A stretch of DNA of 64,000 nucleotides from an uncultured Thermomicrobiales bacterium (lineage in GTDB: Bacteria; Chloroflexota; Chloroflexia; Thermomicrobiales; UBA6265): contig CADCWI010000059.1 of the NCBI GenBank assembly GCA_902806355.1, forward strand, positions 1-64,000. The letters are read 5' to 3'. Made by a program: the position numbers and the translations under genes. The notes below the pieces were generated by a model that made no database searches, was not told the DNA's origin, and saw only the letters and a program-made list of their open reading frames with translations. The stretch's first letter is position 1, and each line of letters begins with the position of its first letter. Positions 27,895 to 36,031 of this stretch are shown here, in pieces.

Positions 27895-28521
27895 GTGGCA
27901 TCGTCCCCATCCGCGCTTGGTGTATCGATTGTGGACAGAACCCGACACGTACTGCGTGTGACGTGTGGCATCGTCGCCTGTGCGGCATTTGTACTGCTTC
28001 CGTCGGCAGGGTCCGGCCAGGTGCAGGTCCCTGGTTCGCCGGCATGCCCGCTGGAACCCGTCACGCTGCCACTCTTTGACGCCACACCGGCCGCAATCAT
28101 CGCCGCGACCCCGGCATCGAATCCCGTGAATGCCAGCGCGGATACTACCCTGGACGCGGCTACCATCGAGACCGCGATCGAGGCGATCGTCAACTGCATC
28201 GCATCGAGCGACCCAGCCCTGCGGTATGCGGTGTTCACGGATCGCTATCTCGCTGAGCAGCTCGCCGATCCCGACCGGACATACCAGCCGGCATTCGAGC
28301 AACTCCTCGATTCAGGTGTCAGCACGGACGCGCCTCAATACGCCATCGAGGCGATCGAGCAACCCGCACCTCTCGGTGATGGGCGCGTCAGCGTCGTCGT
28401 CACCCTGTCTGCCGATGGCACGCAGTACCGCGACCGCCTCGTCCTGGCGGAGGTTGATGGCACATGGCTGATCGACGAGGTGGAGTTGATCGAACCAGCG
28501 ACGCCGGAAGCCGGGTCATGA
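27895..28521 (+). CDS. Secreted protein with possible NTF2-like fold, unknown
   Basis: 208 aa from GTG 27895, with GAGGAG about 8 nt upstream. A signal sequence (GIVACAAFVLLPSAGSGQ) is followed by an Ala/Thr-rich linker and a C-terminal domain beginning near residue 90 (ETAIEAIVNCIASSDPALRYAVF) and ending in DGTWLIDEVE, a pattern seen in NTF2-like secreted domains. Function is unknown. It is directly upstream of the E1 gene (66-bp gap), so may share a transcript, though the functions do not obviously connect. Confidence 0.65.
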   Translation: MASSPSALGVSIVDRTRHVLRVTCGIVACAAFVLLPSAGSGQVQVPGSPACPLEPVTLPLFDATPAAIIAATPASNPVNASADTTLDAATIETAIEAIVNCIASSDPALRYAVFTDRYLAEQLADPDRTYQPAFEQLLDSGVSTDAPQYAIEAIEQPAPLGDGRVSVVVTLSADGTQYRDRLVLAEVDGTWLIDEVELIEPATPEAGS

Positions 28522-28587
28522 GTGCCCGAACATGCAGTCTTGGCGCCGGGAGCGGCGACACGGCCCGTCAGTGAGGGGAGCGATCAG

Positions 28588-31008
28588 ATGGTAACGATGC
28601 GGCAGGTGCCCCCAAGGGGCGAAGATGAAGGCATCGGGCTTGGCCCTGATGATCTGGAGACGCTTCAGGAGATCGAGCGACGCGTTCTCTGGCTGTCGAC
28701 GCTTATGGTCCACCATGCCAACAACGTGCGGCAGAATCCAGACAAGCCGACCAAAGTTGGAGGACACCAGGCAAGCTCGGCATCCGTCGTGACGATCCTG
28801 ACCGCCCTCTACTTTCATTTCCTGCGTGCCGGCGACCGGCTCTCGGTGAAGCCGCACGCGTCGCCTGTGTTCCATGCTTGCCAGTACCTGCTCGGCAATC
28901 TTGACCGCGCCTATCTCACAACCCTGCGCGAGTTTGGTGGGCTCCAGTCCTATCCGTCACGGACCAAGGATCCGGATCCCGTCGACTTCTCGACCGGTTC
29001 GGTGGGTCTCGGTGCAGTGGCGCCCGTGTTCGCCGCGCTCGCGAGCAAGTATGCGGAGCTCAAGTTCGGCTCGGTGACCTCGAACCGGTTCATCGCCCTG
29101 ATGGGCGATGCCGAGCTGGACGAAGGCAACGTCTGGGAGACGGTCGCCGAAGAGGCGATCCAGGGTCTCGGAAACGTGATCTGGATCGTCGACCTCAACC
29201 GGCAGAGTCTCGATCGCGTCATCCCGGGGATCAAGGCCGCACGGCTCAAGCGATTGTTTGCCGGAGCCGGATGGCATGTCCTGGAAGCGAAGTACGGCAC
29301 CTCGCTCGAATCGGTAATGGAGAGCCCGAAGGGAGAGGCGCTCCGGGACCGCATCGACGCAATGTCGAACGAGGAGTACCAGTCGCTGATCCGCGTCGCC
29401 GACGGGTCGGACCTGCGCCGCCGCCTCGCCGACGTCGCCGACCGGTCGCGGCACAGCGACATCCTGGCATCGGTTGCGGACATTCCGGACGAGCATCTGC
29501 AAACCCTCGTTGGCAATCTCGGCGGTCATGACCTGCCCAAGCTGATCCAGGTCCTCAACGAGGCGGACCGGATCGATGACGCCCCGGTGGTGATCTTCGC
29601 CTACACGGTCAAGGGCTATGGACTCGCATTCGCGGGTGATCCGCTCAACCATTCGCAGTTGTTGACCAATACGCAGATCCAAGAGCTCCTGGCAGAGTTC
29701 GGGATACCTGAAACAGACCCATGGACGGCGTTCCCCGGTGACTCGGAAGCAGGGAGGTGGTGCGGTGCGGCTGCCCAACGGCAGGCGGATACGCAGCCAT
29801 CGGTGGAGCTTTCGGCTCACGACGTTCCGTCCAACATCGAGGTCCGCCATCCCAACCAGACGTCGACACAGGAGGCCTTTGGTCGCACGCTGCTGCGAAT
29901 CGGTGAGTTGCCGAATATCGGGGAGCGTGTCGTAACGATGTCGCCTGACGTTGCGACATCGACGCACCTGGCCGGATGGATCAACAAGTCCGGCGTCTTC
30001 GCCTTGGACGAGGCTCAGGATTTCGAGGCTGGCGCCCAGCGGATGCTGCGCTGGAAACCGTCTCCACAGGGCCAGCATATCGAGCTCGGTATCTCGGAAA
30101 TGAACCTGTTCATGGCGCTCAGCCAGTTTGGGTTGACCCAGGAGCTGTCCGGGCAGCCGCTGATCCCTATCGGTACTGTCTACGATCCGTTCGTCTGTCG
30201 CGGGCTCGATGCTCTGATCTACAGCCTCTACATCCAGTCCAAGATGATTTTCGCCGGGACCCCGGCGGGCGTATCCCTAAGCCCGGAGGGAGGGGCGCAC
30301 CAGAGCACGGTGACGCCATCACTTGGGATCGAACTACCGAACCTCCTGTTCTATGAGCCGGCGTTCGCGCGCGAAGTGGACTGGGTGCTGCTCGAAGCGC
30401 TCCGGCAATGTTGCGATCGTGAGCATGGCCTGTCGACCTACCTGCGCCTGTCGACAAAGCCGATCGATCAGAAGCTCATGGCGGAACCCCTTGAGCGCTT
30501 CGGCAACGACGATCTGCGGCGACAGGTCCTGGCTGGCGGCTACCGCCTGGTCGATCGAACGTTGAGCTCACCTGACCTTGGCGACCAGGATGTCGTCCAC
30601 ATCGTCGCGGGGGGCATCATGGTGCCGGAAGCGGTCGAGGCGGCGCATCGGCTCCACGAAGAAGGGGTCGCGGCAAACGTGATCAACGTCACCAGCGTCA
30701 ACCGGCTCTACGACGCGGTGCGGACCGCCCGGCGAACCCAGCTGCGTGACGCCCATGCCCCGCTGGATCTCGGCGTGCTCGAGACGCTCATCCCCGCCAA
30801 TGAACGGCGTGCACCGATCGTTACGGTACAGGACGGCGCATCCCACTCCATGTCGTTCCTGGGCAGTGTCTGGGGTGTTCCGGTCGTGCCGCTCGGTGTG
30901 GACGAGTTTGGCCAATCGGGCGCTCGCCAGGCGCTCTATCATCAGGTGGGCATCGACGCTGATCAGATCTTCAATGCGGGACTGCTCGCCCTTGACCTGG
31001 TGCAGTAA
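28588..31008 (+). CDS. Pyruvate dehydrogenase E1 (AceE-type, homodimeric) or related transketolase-like enzyme
   Basis: An 806-aa thiamine-diphosphate enzyme. TPP binding is seen in GDAELDEGNVWE through IWIVDLN, and the N-terminal region (HHANNVRQNPDKPTKVGGHQASSASVVTILTALYF) matches the AceE/transketolase fold; the C-terminal transketolase domains contain ISEMNLFMALSQFG and EGVAANVINVTS. I start at ATG 28588 with AGGGGAG about 8 nt upstream rather than GTG 28522. E. coli AceE is about 887 aa, so this is shorter. No E2 or E3 gene adjoins, and an AceE-like E1 alone cannot be distinguished from a related 2-oxoacid decarboxylating subunit. Confidence 0.85.
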   Translation: MVTMRQVPPRGEDEGIGLGPDDLETLQEIERRVLWLSTLMVHHANNVRQNPDKPTKVGGHQASSASVVTILTALYFHFLRAGDRLSVKPHASPVFHACQYLLGNLDRAYLTTLREFGGLQSYPSRTKDPDPVDFSTGSVGLGAVAPVFAALASKYAELKFGSVTSNRFIALMGDAELDEGNVWETVAEEAIQGLGNVIWIVDLNRQSLDRVIPGIKAARLKRLFAGAGWHVLEAKYGTSLESVMESPKGEALRDRIDAMSNEEYQSLIRVADGSDLRRRLADVADRSRHSDILASVADIPDEHLQTLVGNLGGHDLPKLIQVLNEADRIDDAPVVIFAYTVKGYGLAFAGDPLNHSQLLTNTQIQELLAEFGIPETDPWTAFPGDSEAGRWCGAAAQRQADTQPSVELSAHDVPSNIEVRHPNQTSTQEAFGRTLLRIGELPNIGERVVTMSPDVATSTHLAGWINKSGVFALDEAQDFEAGAQRMLRWKPSPQGQHIELGISEMNLFMALSQFGLTQELSGQPLIPIGTVYDPFVCRGLDALIYSLYIQSKMIFAGTPAGVSLSPEGGAHQSTVTPSLGIELPNLLFYEPAFAREVDWVLLEALRQCCDREHGLSTYLRLSTKPIDQKLMAEPLERFGNDDLRRQVLAGGYRLVDRTLSSPDLGDQDVVHIVAGGIMVPEAVEAAHRLHEEGVAANVINVTSVNRLYDAVRTARRTQLRDAHAPLDLGVLETLIPANERRAPIVTVQDGASHSMSFLGSVWGVPVVPLGVDEFGQSGARQALYHQVGIDADQIFNAGLLALDLVQ

Positions 31009-31058
31009 CGCGATCCCGGATCAAGCGCGGTACGGGACCCATCCTCGAACCGACCGAT

Positions 31059-31649
31059 TCAGATGTCGCGTGTCCCAGGGCCATCCGAGGCGAACGCGGC
31101 GATATGTGACGGTGGCGCATCCTGGTTCGGGTCAGTAAGTTGAGTGGCCTGAGAGACCGGCGTTCGATACGCGCCGGTCCCCCTTCCCTTGTATGCGTTC
31201 GTTACTATCTGGCGCAAGAAGTGCAGGAACTCGTCGTCGCCTCGTGATGCCGACAGCCAGATATGGAAACCACGGGCACCCGGTGCACCGACCAGGCGAG
31301 CGCCGCCGGGGGCTCGCCGTACCCCGGCAAACTCGGTCCACCGCCGAAATTCCGTCCAGCCAAGCCGGATCCCGGCGTCGGTCAATGTGTACCGCACCGG
31401 GATGAGCAAGAGCAGCGCGCCCGATATCAGCGGCACGATGAGACCCCTCCAGGGAATCAAATCGAGAATGGCCAGCACGACGGCGATACCGAGTGACAGC
31501 GCGATCGGCGCAAGGTGCATGCGCAATCGGGCCAGGAACGGAAGCGGAACGACGATCAGCGTCTGACCCTCGAGGGGGTTCCCTGGCCGGAACAGACGTG
31601 CCCACGTCAAACCGATGATCAGTGGCAGGAGAAGGACGAGAAACTGCAT
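31059..31649 (-). CDS. Membrane protein of unknown function (PH-like)
   Basis: 196 aa with an N-terminal segment (FLVLLLPLIIGLTWARL) and two hydrophobic stretches (residues 45-85) followed by a soluble domain: YTLTDAGIRLGWTEFRRWTEF, which has the strand pattern of bacterial PH (YdbT/DUF304-like) domains. The tail is polar and Pro-rich. Start ATG 31649 lacks a clear ribosome site. It is convergent with the E1 gene and 126 bp downstream of the 31776-32669 gene, both on the minus strand. Confidence 0.6.
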   Translation of the reverse strand: MQFLVLLLPLIIGLTWARLFRPGNPLEGQTLIVVPLPFLARLRMHLAPIALSLGIAVVLAILDLIPWRGLIVPLISGALLLLIPVRYTLTDAGIRLGWTEFRRWTEFAGVRRAPGGARLVGAPGARGFHIWLSASRGDDEFLHFLRQIVTNAYKGRGTGAYRTPVSQATQLTDPNQDAPPSHIAAFASDGPGTRDI

Positions 31650-31775
31650 GATGCCGTATCCGGTATAGAAGGGGTAAACATGGCGGGTTGTCAGGTGGAC
31701 TCATGGCCCGGACCGACACTCGGCGGGGAAATCGCGGATTGAAGGATCGGACTCGGCGGCGTCATGGCGACGCCG

Positions 31776-32669
31776 CTATCCCTTCTTCCATGCTACTACG
31801 AGGGGGAACACGCAAGAGTTGCACATCTGTGAAACAACGGGGCCATGGCTTACATTACGCACAAACCCCACCACGCCCGGCTTGTTCATCGAGAACATGG
31901 CTGGGTGGACCTCGGCTCTCCAGAGCCCTTGTTCATTCTGGAAGTACAGCCACCGGTCGTCACCGCTCCAGCCGATATACGGGCGGAAGCCGATCCCGCG
32001 ATAAACTGGCGCGGCCTGCTCGGCATCGCCATACACCCGGACCTGGATCTCCCAATCACCGGCGAGAAATGACGCGAGCTGGGGATTCTGGAAGCAGGCG
32101 ATGTACTTGGCGTTCGGCGAGAATCCATTGCAACTGCCCATCGACTTGGCCCAGATCGGCTCTTCCCAGTTCCCGGGTATTTCCGGTACGCTTTCGGCCG
32201 AGGGCATCGGCATGACCGTCCCGGTCGCCACCTCGAGCAGGACCGCCCCGGTGTTGCCTCCTCCGGAATCCCTGAATAGGAGGTATGCGGCGTCCGGAGA
32301 CGCGGCGATGAAGTCCAGCGAATCGAGCGGTATCGTCAGCGACGCACCGGAGTCGATCGATGTCAGCTCGGTTCCCCCTCCGGACGGTTGGGCGAGGTAA
32401 AGTGCGCGAAACCGGTATTGCGGGACGTTGCGCTCCCTCTGGATCTCGATCGGGACAGTGATGAGCTGAAGGTCGTCACCTTCACCAGCAAGCTGCTCGA
32501 TGTCCTCGCCTGGCGCAAGGCCGAACCGGTGTGCCAGCTCGAGCCGGAGTTCGGGATTCACGATCAACGGTACCGCTGCCCCAAGCAGCAGGAGCGATAC
32601 GATCAGCACGCCCCAAAGAAATCGACGCTGGGCAGATTTGTTCAGATGCGAACGACTATCCGAGCCCAT
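31776..32669 (-). CDS. Membrane-anchored TolB/WD40-like protein, unknown
   Basis: 297 aa with one N-terminal membrane segment (GVLIVSLLLLGAAVPLIV) and an extracytoplasmic part with repeating beta-strand motifs typical of six-bladed propeller proteins: ASPDAAYLLFRDSGGGNTGAVLLEV, SPNAKYIACFQN and SGDDRWLYFQNEQG. AGGAAAGG lies about 10 nt before ATG 32669. A Cys pair near the C-terminus (MCNSCVFP) could form a disulphide. Function is not assigned. Confidence 0.65.
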   Translation of the reverse strand: MGSDSRSHLNKSAQRRFLWGVLIVSLLLLGAAVPLIVNPELRLELAHRFGLAPGEDIEQLAGEGDDLQLITVPIEIQRERNVPQYRFRALYLAQPSGGGTELTSIDSGASLTIPLDSLDFIAASPDAAYLLFRDSGGGNTGAVLLEVATGTVMPMPSAESVPEIPGNWEEPIWAKSMGSCNGFSPNAKYIACFQNPQLASFLAGDWEIQVRVYGDAEQAAPVYRGIGFRPYIGWSGDDRWLYFQNEQGLWRAEVHPAMFSMNKPGVVGFVRNVSHGPVVSQMCNSCVFPLVVAWKKG

Positions 32670-32793
32670 CCGTCAGCGCCTTTCCTCGCGGAAGTCTTTC
32701 GAGACGTGCCAACGGCGCAGCCGCTCGTGCCGTTGATAGCGATGTCAGCAATTGCTCCTTGTATCGGTCCGTTGCGGAGAAGTGCCCGATTGA

Positions 32794-33081
32794 CTATGCC
32801 GGCTCCTGGGAAAGGTCTTCCTGCTCGTCGATCGCAGTGTCCTCGTCATAGGCGCCACTGTCGTCAGGGGATTCCTCCTCATCATCACCAGACAACTCGT
32901 AATCCCCGCTGGCGATGACGTGCAGGTCACTTAGGGCGTCGTAGACCCCGAACGAGAGATCATCGAAGGCCACCTCCCCTCGAACGTAGGCGACGAAGGC
33001 ATCGGTCAGTTCTTCACCGATGTCCCGGGCGAGTTGCTCCTGCTCCTGTTGCTGGTCGGTGCCATCAGATGTGTCTGTCAT
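32794..33081 (-). CDS. Small acidic protein, unknown
   Basis: 95 aa from ATG 33081, with AGGAG about 9 nt upstream; the longer frame from 33285 has an unlikely basic extension. The N-terminal half (ELTDAFVAYVRGEVAFDDLSF) is helical, and the C-terminus is strongly acidic (Asp/Glu-rich, DDEEESPDDSGAYDEDT). It resembles the small acidic protein at 50351 in style, not clearly in sequence. No known family. Confidence 0.6.
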   Translation of the reverse strand: MTDTSDGTDQQQEQEQLARDIGEELTDAFVAYVRGEVAFDDLSFGVYDALSDLHVIASGDYELSGDDEEESPDDSGAYDEDTAIDEQEDLSQEPA

Positions 33082-33452
33082 CGTTCGATACTCCTGGAAT
33101 GTCGCCACATCGGCGAACGCTGGTCTCGTCAGAGGTGCCGGTGAAGCGGCGCTCGTGAATAGCTTACCTGTGTCCTCGTCACCGTGCATGACGCGATACC
33201 GATGCGGCGTTTCGACACGATCGCGAAACCTTGAACCGCGGGATCTCGTTTCCGATTTTGAGAGGAAGATAGACCGTCGCGCCACGTTTTCCCTGCGCCA
33301 GCGCCGGGATCATCGTATCCTCACGGTGCACGGTCATCGCGGGAAACGGTCTGGTGATGACCTCGATGATCACCGTGGCGTTCCACGCCTCTTCTCATAC
33401 CAACAGTGGCACCCGTGCCTGCCTGGCATGATCACATCGATGGAGCCCTTGG
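33082..33452. other. Divergent intergenic region
   Basis: 371 bases between the small acidic gene (-) and the Agl23-like gene (+), expected to hold both promoters. A minus-strand frame 33179-33373 (GTG start, 64 aa) has no ribosome site or family match and is left uncalled. Confidence 0.4.
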
Positions 33453-35915
33453 GTGCCGGATTTGAAGAAGCCAGAGAAGCTCGACACCAGGCTTGGGCCG
33501 ACCGCTCCAGCGCCGCGTACAAGCATGGAGGCGGGAGGTGTGGATGCCGCCAGCGGAGTTCCAGCAGGTCCGGTTCGAGACACCCATTCCGGCACCCGAT
33601 TGACAATCGCTTCAGTCTTCTGGCTTGGGTTGCTGATCGCGTCAATCGCTACCCGATTCTGGGATCTTGGGTCACGGACCCTTCACCACGACGAGTCGAT
33701 CCACACGTACTATTCGTGGTTCTTCTCGACCGGCGAGATTCCATACCGGCACGATCCGCTGTCACACGGCCCCTTTCTCTTCCATGCCAACGCACTGGTC
33801 TACACACTGTTTGGTGGCTCTGACGCCACGTCTCGCCTACTGCCCGCATTGACCGGTGTGCTGATCGTCGGAGCTCCGTGGCTTCTCCGCGGACGGCGAT
33901 TCCTGGGCCCATGGGGAGCGATCGCCACCGGGTTTCTCCTGCTCATCTCGCCGTCCTTTCTCTACTACACGAGATACATCCGGCATGACCCGTACACCTG
34001 TCTCGGCGCACTGGCGCTTTGCATCGCGATCTTCCGGTACCTGGAACGGCCGCAACGCCGATGGATGATCACGGCATTCGTCAGCGTGGCGTTCCTGCTC
34101 ACGAATCACGAGATCGCGTTCGCGATCCTTCTCGCATTCGTGATCGTCCTCTGGGGCACACTCCTCTGGGGACGTTTTCGACCACTCGTGCCAATCCATC
34201 TTGCGACCGCCATACTGCTCGCAGCCGTCCTGGCCCTGGGAAGCAGGCTGGACTGGGCGCCATTGCCGAAGATCCCGTGGGACGACCCGACGCCGGAACA
34301 GCAACGTGCGTTCTATGATGCCTTGTTGACGAACCCTCTGGTGATCAGCGTCATCGTCATCGGCGTCGCGTTTCTGGGTGCATGCGTTGCCGTGTTGTGG
34401 AACAGGTCACGATCCCGAATGCCAGGTCAGGGCCGGCTCGACGCGTTGCTTGGAGACAGCGAAGACGGGAGCCTTGAACGAGGTGTTCTCAATGCGCTGC
34501 GGGACCCGGTCGGCCTCCTCTCCGGAGCGATTGTCGCGCTCTTTATCTTCTTCGGCCTGTTCACGACACTGTTCACGAATCTCGACGGAATCGCGTCTTC
34601 CACGTTCGCGACAGATGGAACCCTGCTCTACTGGCTCGGGCAGCAGGATGTCCGGCGCGGCAGTCAGCCATGGTTCTATTTCATCACCGAGGGGTTGCAG
34701 TACGAGTGGCTGGCCACCGTTCTCGGGACGACTGGGGTGATGGTGATCGGCTGGCGGCTGGTCGTGGCGGCTCGGCGGCGACATGGCACCCTCCGGTTGC
34801 TGTTCGCCGTGCTGGTCAGCTTCTGGAGCGTCTTCCTGTTCGTGGTCCTGAGCTGGGCCGGCGAGAAGATGCCATGGCTGCTCATGCACATCGTGCTCCC
34901 GGCTTCGCTGGTCGCGGGAGTCATCGTCAATGACCTCGTCGAGGGCGCGCTGGCTTGGAGCCGTTCACGAGATCGGTTGTCGGTAAGGACCGGGGCGTTC
35001 GGTCGGGTTGGCCTGTACCTCGCCACGTCGCTCATCCTCCTGGCGGCAGGCTGGTTCTTCCTGGCGTCGCGCCTCACACACGACCTGGTGGCTCCAGCCA
35101 CCGCTGTACCCGGACAACAGGAGACCACACAGGCTGGGCGGGACAGCTGGTGGGCGCTGGCGCTGCTGCCTGCTGTTGGTCTTATCTTGACCGGCGTCGG
35201 CTGGCTGACCCAGGGGAGTCGGAGCACCGCTTACAGTGTGCTCGCGGCAACGTTCGTGGTGATAAGCCTGTACCAGGTGCACGTCGGCTTTCGGCTGACC
35301 TACCTCGAAGGCGACATCGCCCGCGACACCCTCATCTACAACACCACCTCGCCGGACGTCACCCAGATGCGGAGCGAGCTCGACGATCTGTCACTGCTAG
35401 CATACGGCGATGATCGGTTGGAGATCGGCTACGATTCCTGCGCCGCGTGGCCCTTGACCTGGTACTTCAGGGATGTACCCGTCGCCAACAGGGTCAGCGA
35501 ATCCGCACTTGACACGCCGGCGGAATTGCCCGACGTCGTGATCGGCGTGCCAGCACAGTGGGACCGGTCCCGCGATTGCTACATGCCGGAGGAGATCGAT
35601 GGGTACACCTCGTTCACGTACATCCTGCGCTGGCACGAGCCCGAGCGCCTCATCTACCGCCAGTTCGCGATCGCGCCGGAGCTCGACCCGGAAAGCTCGG
35701 CATGGGGAGCGGCGGCCAATCCTCATGGACTGGCCGACGTCGTGGCGTCTATGTGGAGCAGCGTCTCTACACTGGCTGATCCTGACGGGCAACAGCGGCT
35801 GTTCCGGCTCCTGATTTTCCGGGAGTTGCCCGGTGGGCTCAATGGGTATGAATACAAGCTGTATATCCGGGATGATCTCGTCCCGCACTACAACGATATT
35901 CGCTATGGCGGGTGA
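33453..35915 (+). CDS. Agl23-like (TIGR03663) membrane glycosyltransferase, flippase-associated
   Basis: An 820-aa GT-C-fold-type membrane protein with about 11-13 membrane segments. The first extracytoplasmic loop carries the acidic DE motif in LHHDESIHTYYSWFFSTGEIPYRHDP, a hallmark of this family; SHGPFLFHAN follows. Family members act with dolichol/polyprenol-linked glycans or lipid-linked sugars, in archaeal N-glycosylation and in related bacteria. GTG 33453 has GGAG 8-9 nt upstream. The ~50-residue Pro-rich N-terminus is cytoplasmic. The next gene, at 36032, is a paralogue-type membrane protein with an NHL propeller. Confidence 0.8.
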   Translation: MPDLKKPEKLDTRLGPTAPAPRTSMEAGGVDAASGVPAGPVRDTHSGTRLTIASVFWLGLLIASIATRFWDLGSRTLHHDESIHTYYSWFFSTGEIPYRHDPLSHGPFLFHANALVYTLFGGSDATSRLLPALTGVLIVGAPWLLRGRRFLGPWGAIATGFLLLISPSFLYYTRYIRHDPYTCLGALALCIAIFRYLERPQRRWMITAFVSVAFLLTNHEIAFAILLAFVIVLWGTLLWGRFRPLVPIHLATAILLAAVLALGSRLDWAPLPKIPWDDPTPEQQRAFYDALLTNPLVISVIVIGVAFLGACVAVLWNRSRSRMPGQGRLDALLGDSEDGSLERGVLNALRDPVGLLSGAIVALFIFFGLFTTLFTNLDGIASSTFATDGTLLYWLGQQDVRRGSQPWFYFITEGLQYEWLATVLGTTGVMVIGWRLVVAARRRHGTLRLLFAVLVSFWSVFLFVVLSWAGEKMPWLLMHIVLPASLVAGVIVNDLVEGALAWSRSRDRLSVRTGAFGRVGLYLATSLILLAAGWFFLASRLTHDLVAPATAVPGQQETTQAGRDSWWALALLPAVGLILTGVGWLTQGSRSTAYSVLAATFVVISLYQVHVGFRLTYLEGDIARDTLIYNTTSPDVTQMRSELDDLSLLAYGDDRLEIGYDSCAAWPLTWYFRDVPVANRVSESALDTPAELPDVVIGVPAQWDRSRDCYMPEEIDGYTSFTYILRWHEPERLIYRQFAIAPELDPESSAWGAAANPHGLADVVASMWSSVSTLADPDGQQRLFRLLIFRELPGGLNGYEYKLYIRDDLVPHYNDIRYGG

Positions 35916-36031
35916 ACGGCGGTTCATCTTGGACAAGCGTTGGTGTATCGAGCGAGCGAACATCATCCATCGCGTGATCAGCGGCAAAGAGGATCTGACG
36001 CTGGCATGAACTTTCCAGAGGGAGAACGCGC

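Noticed and set aside
33179..33373. 64-aa minus-strand open frame
   Set aside because: GTG start without ribosome site; no family match; lies in a divergent promoter region.
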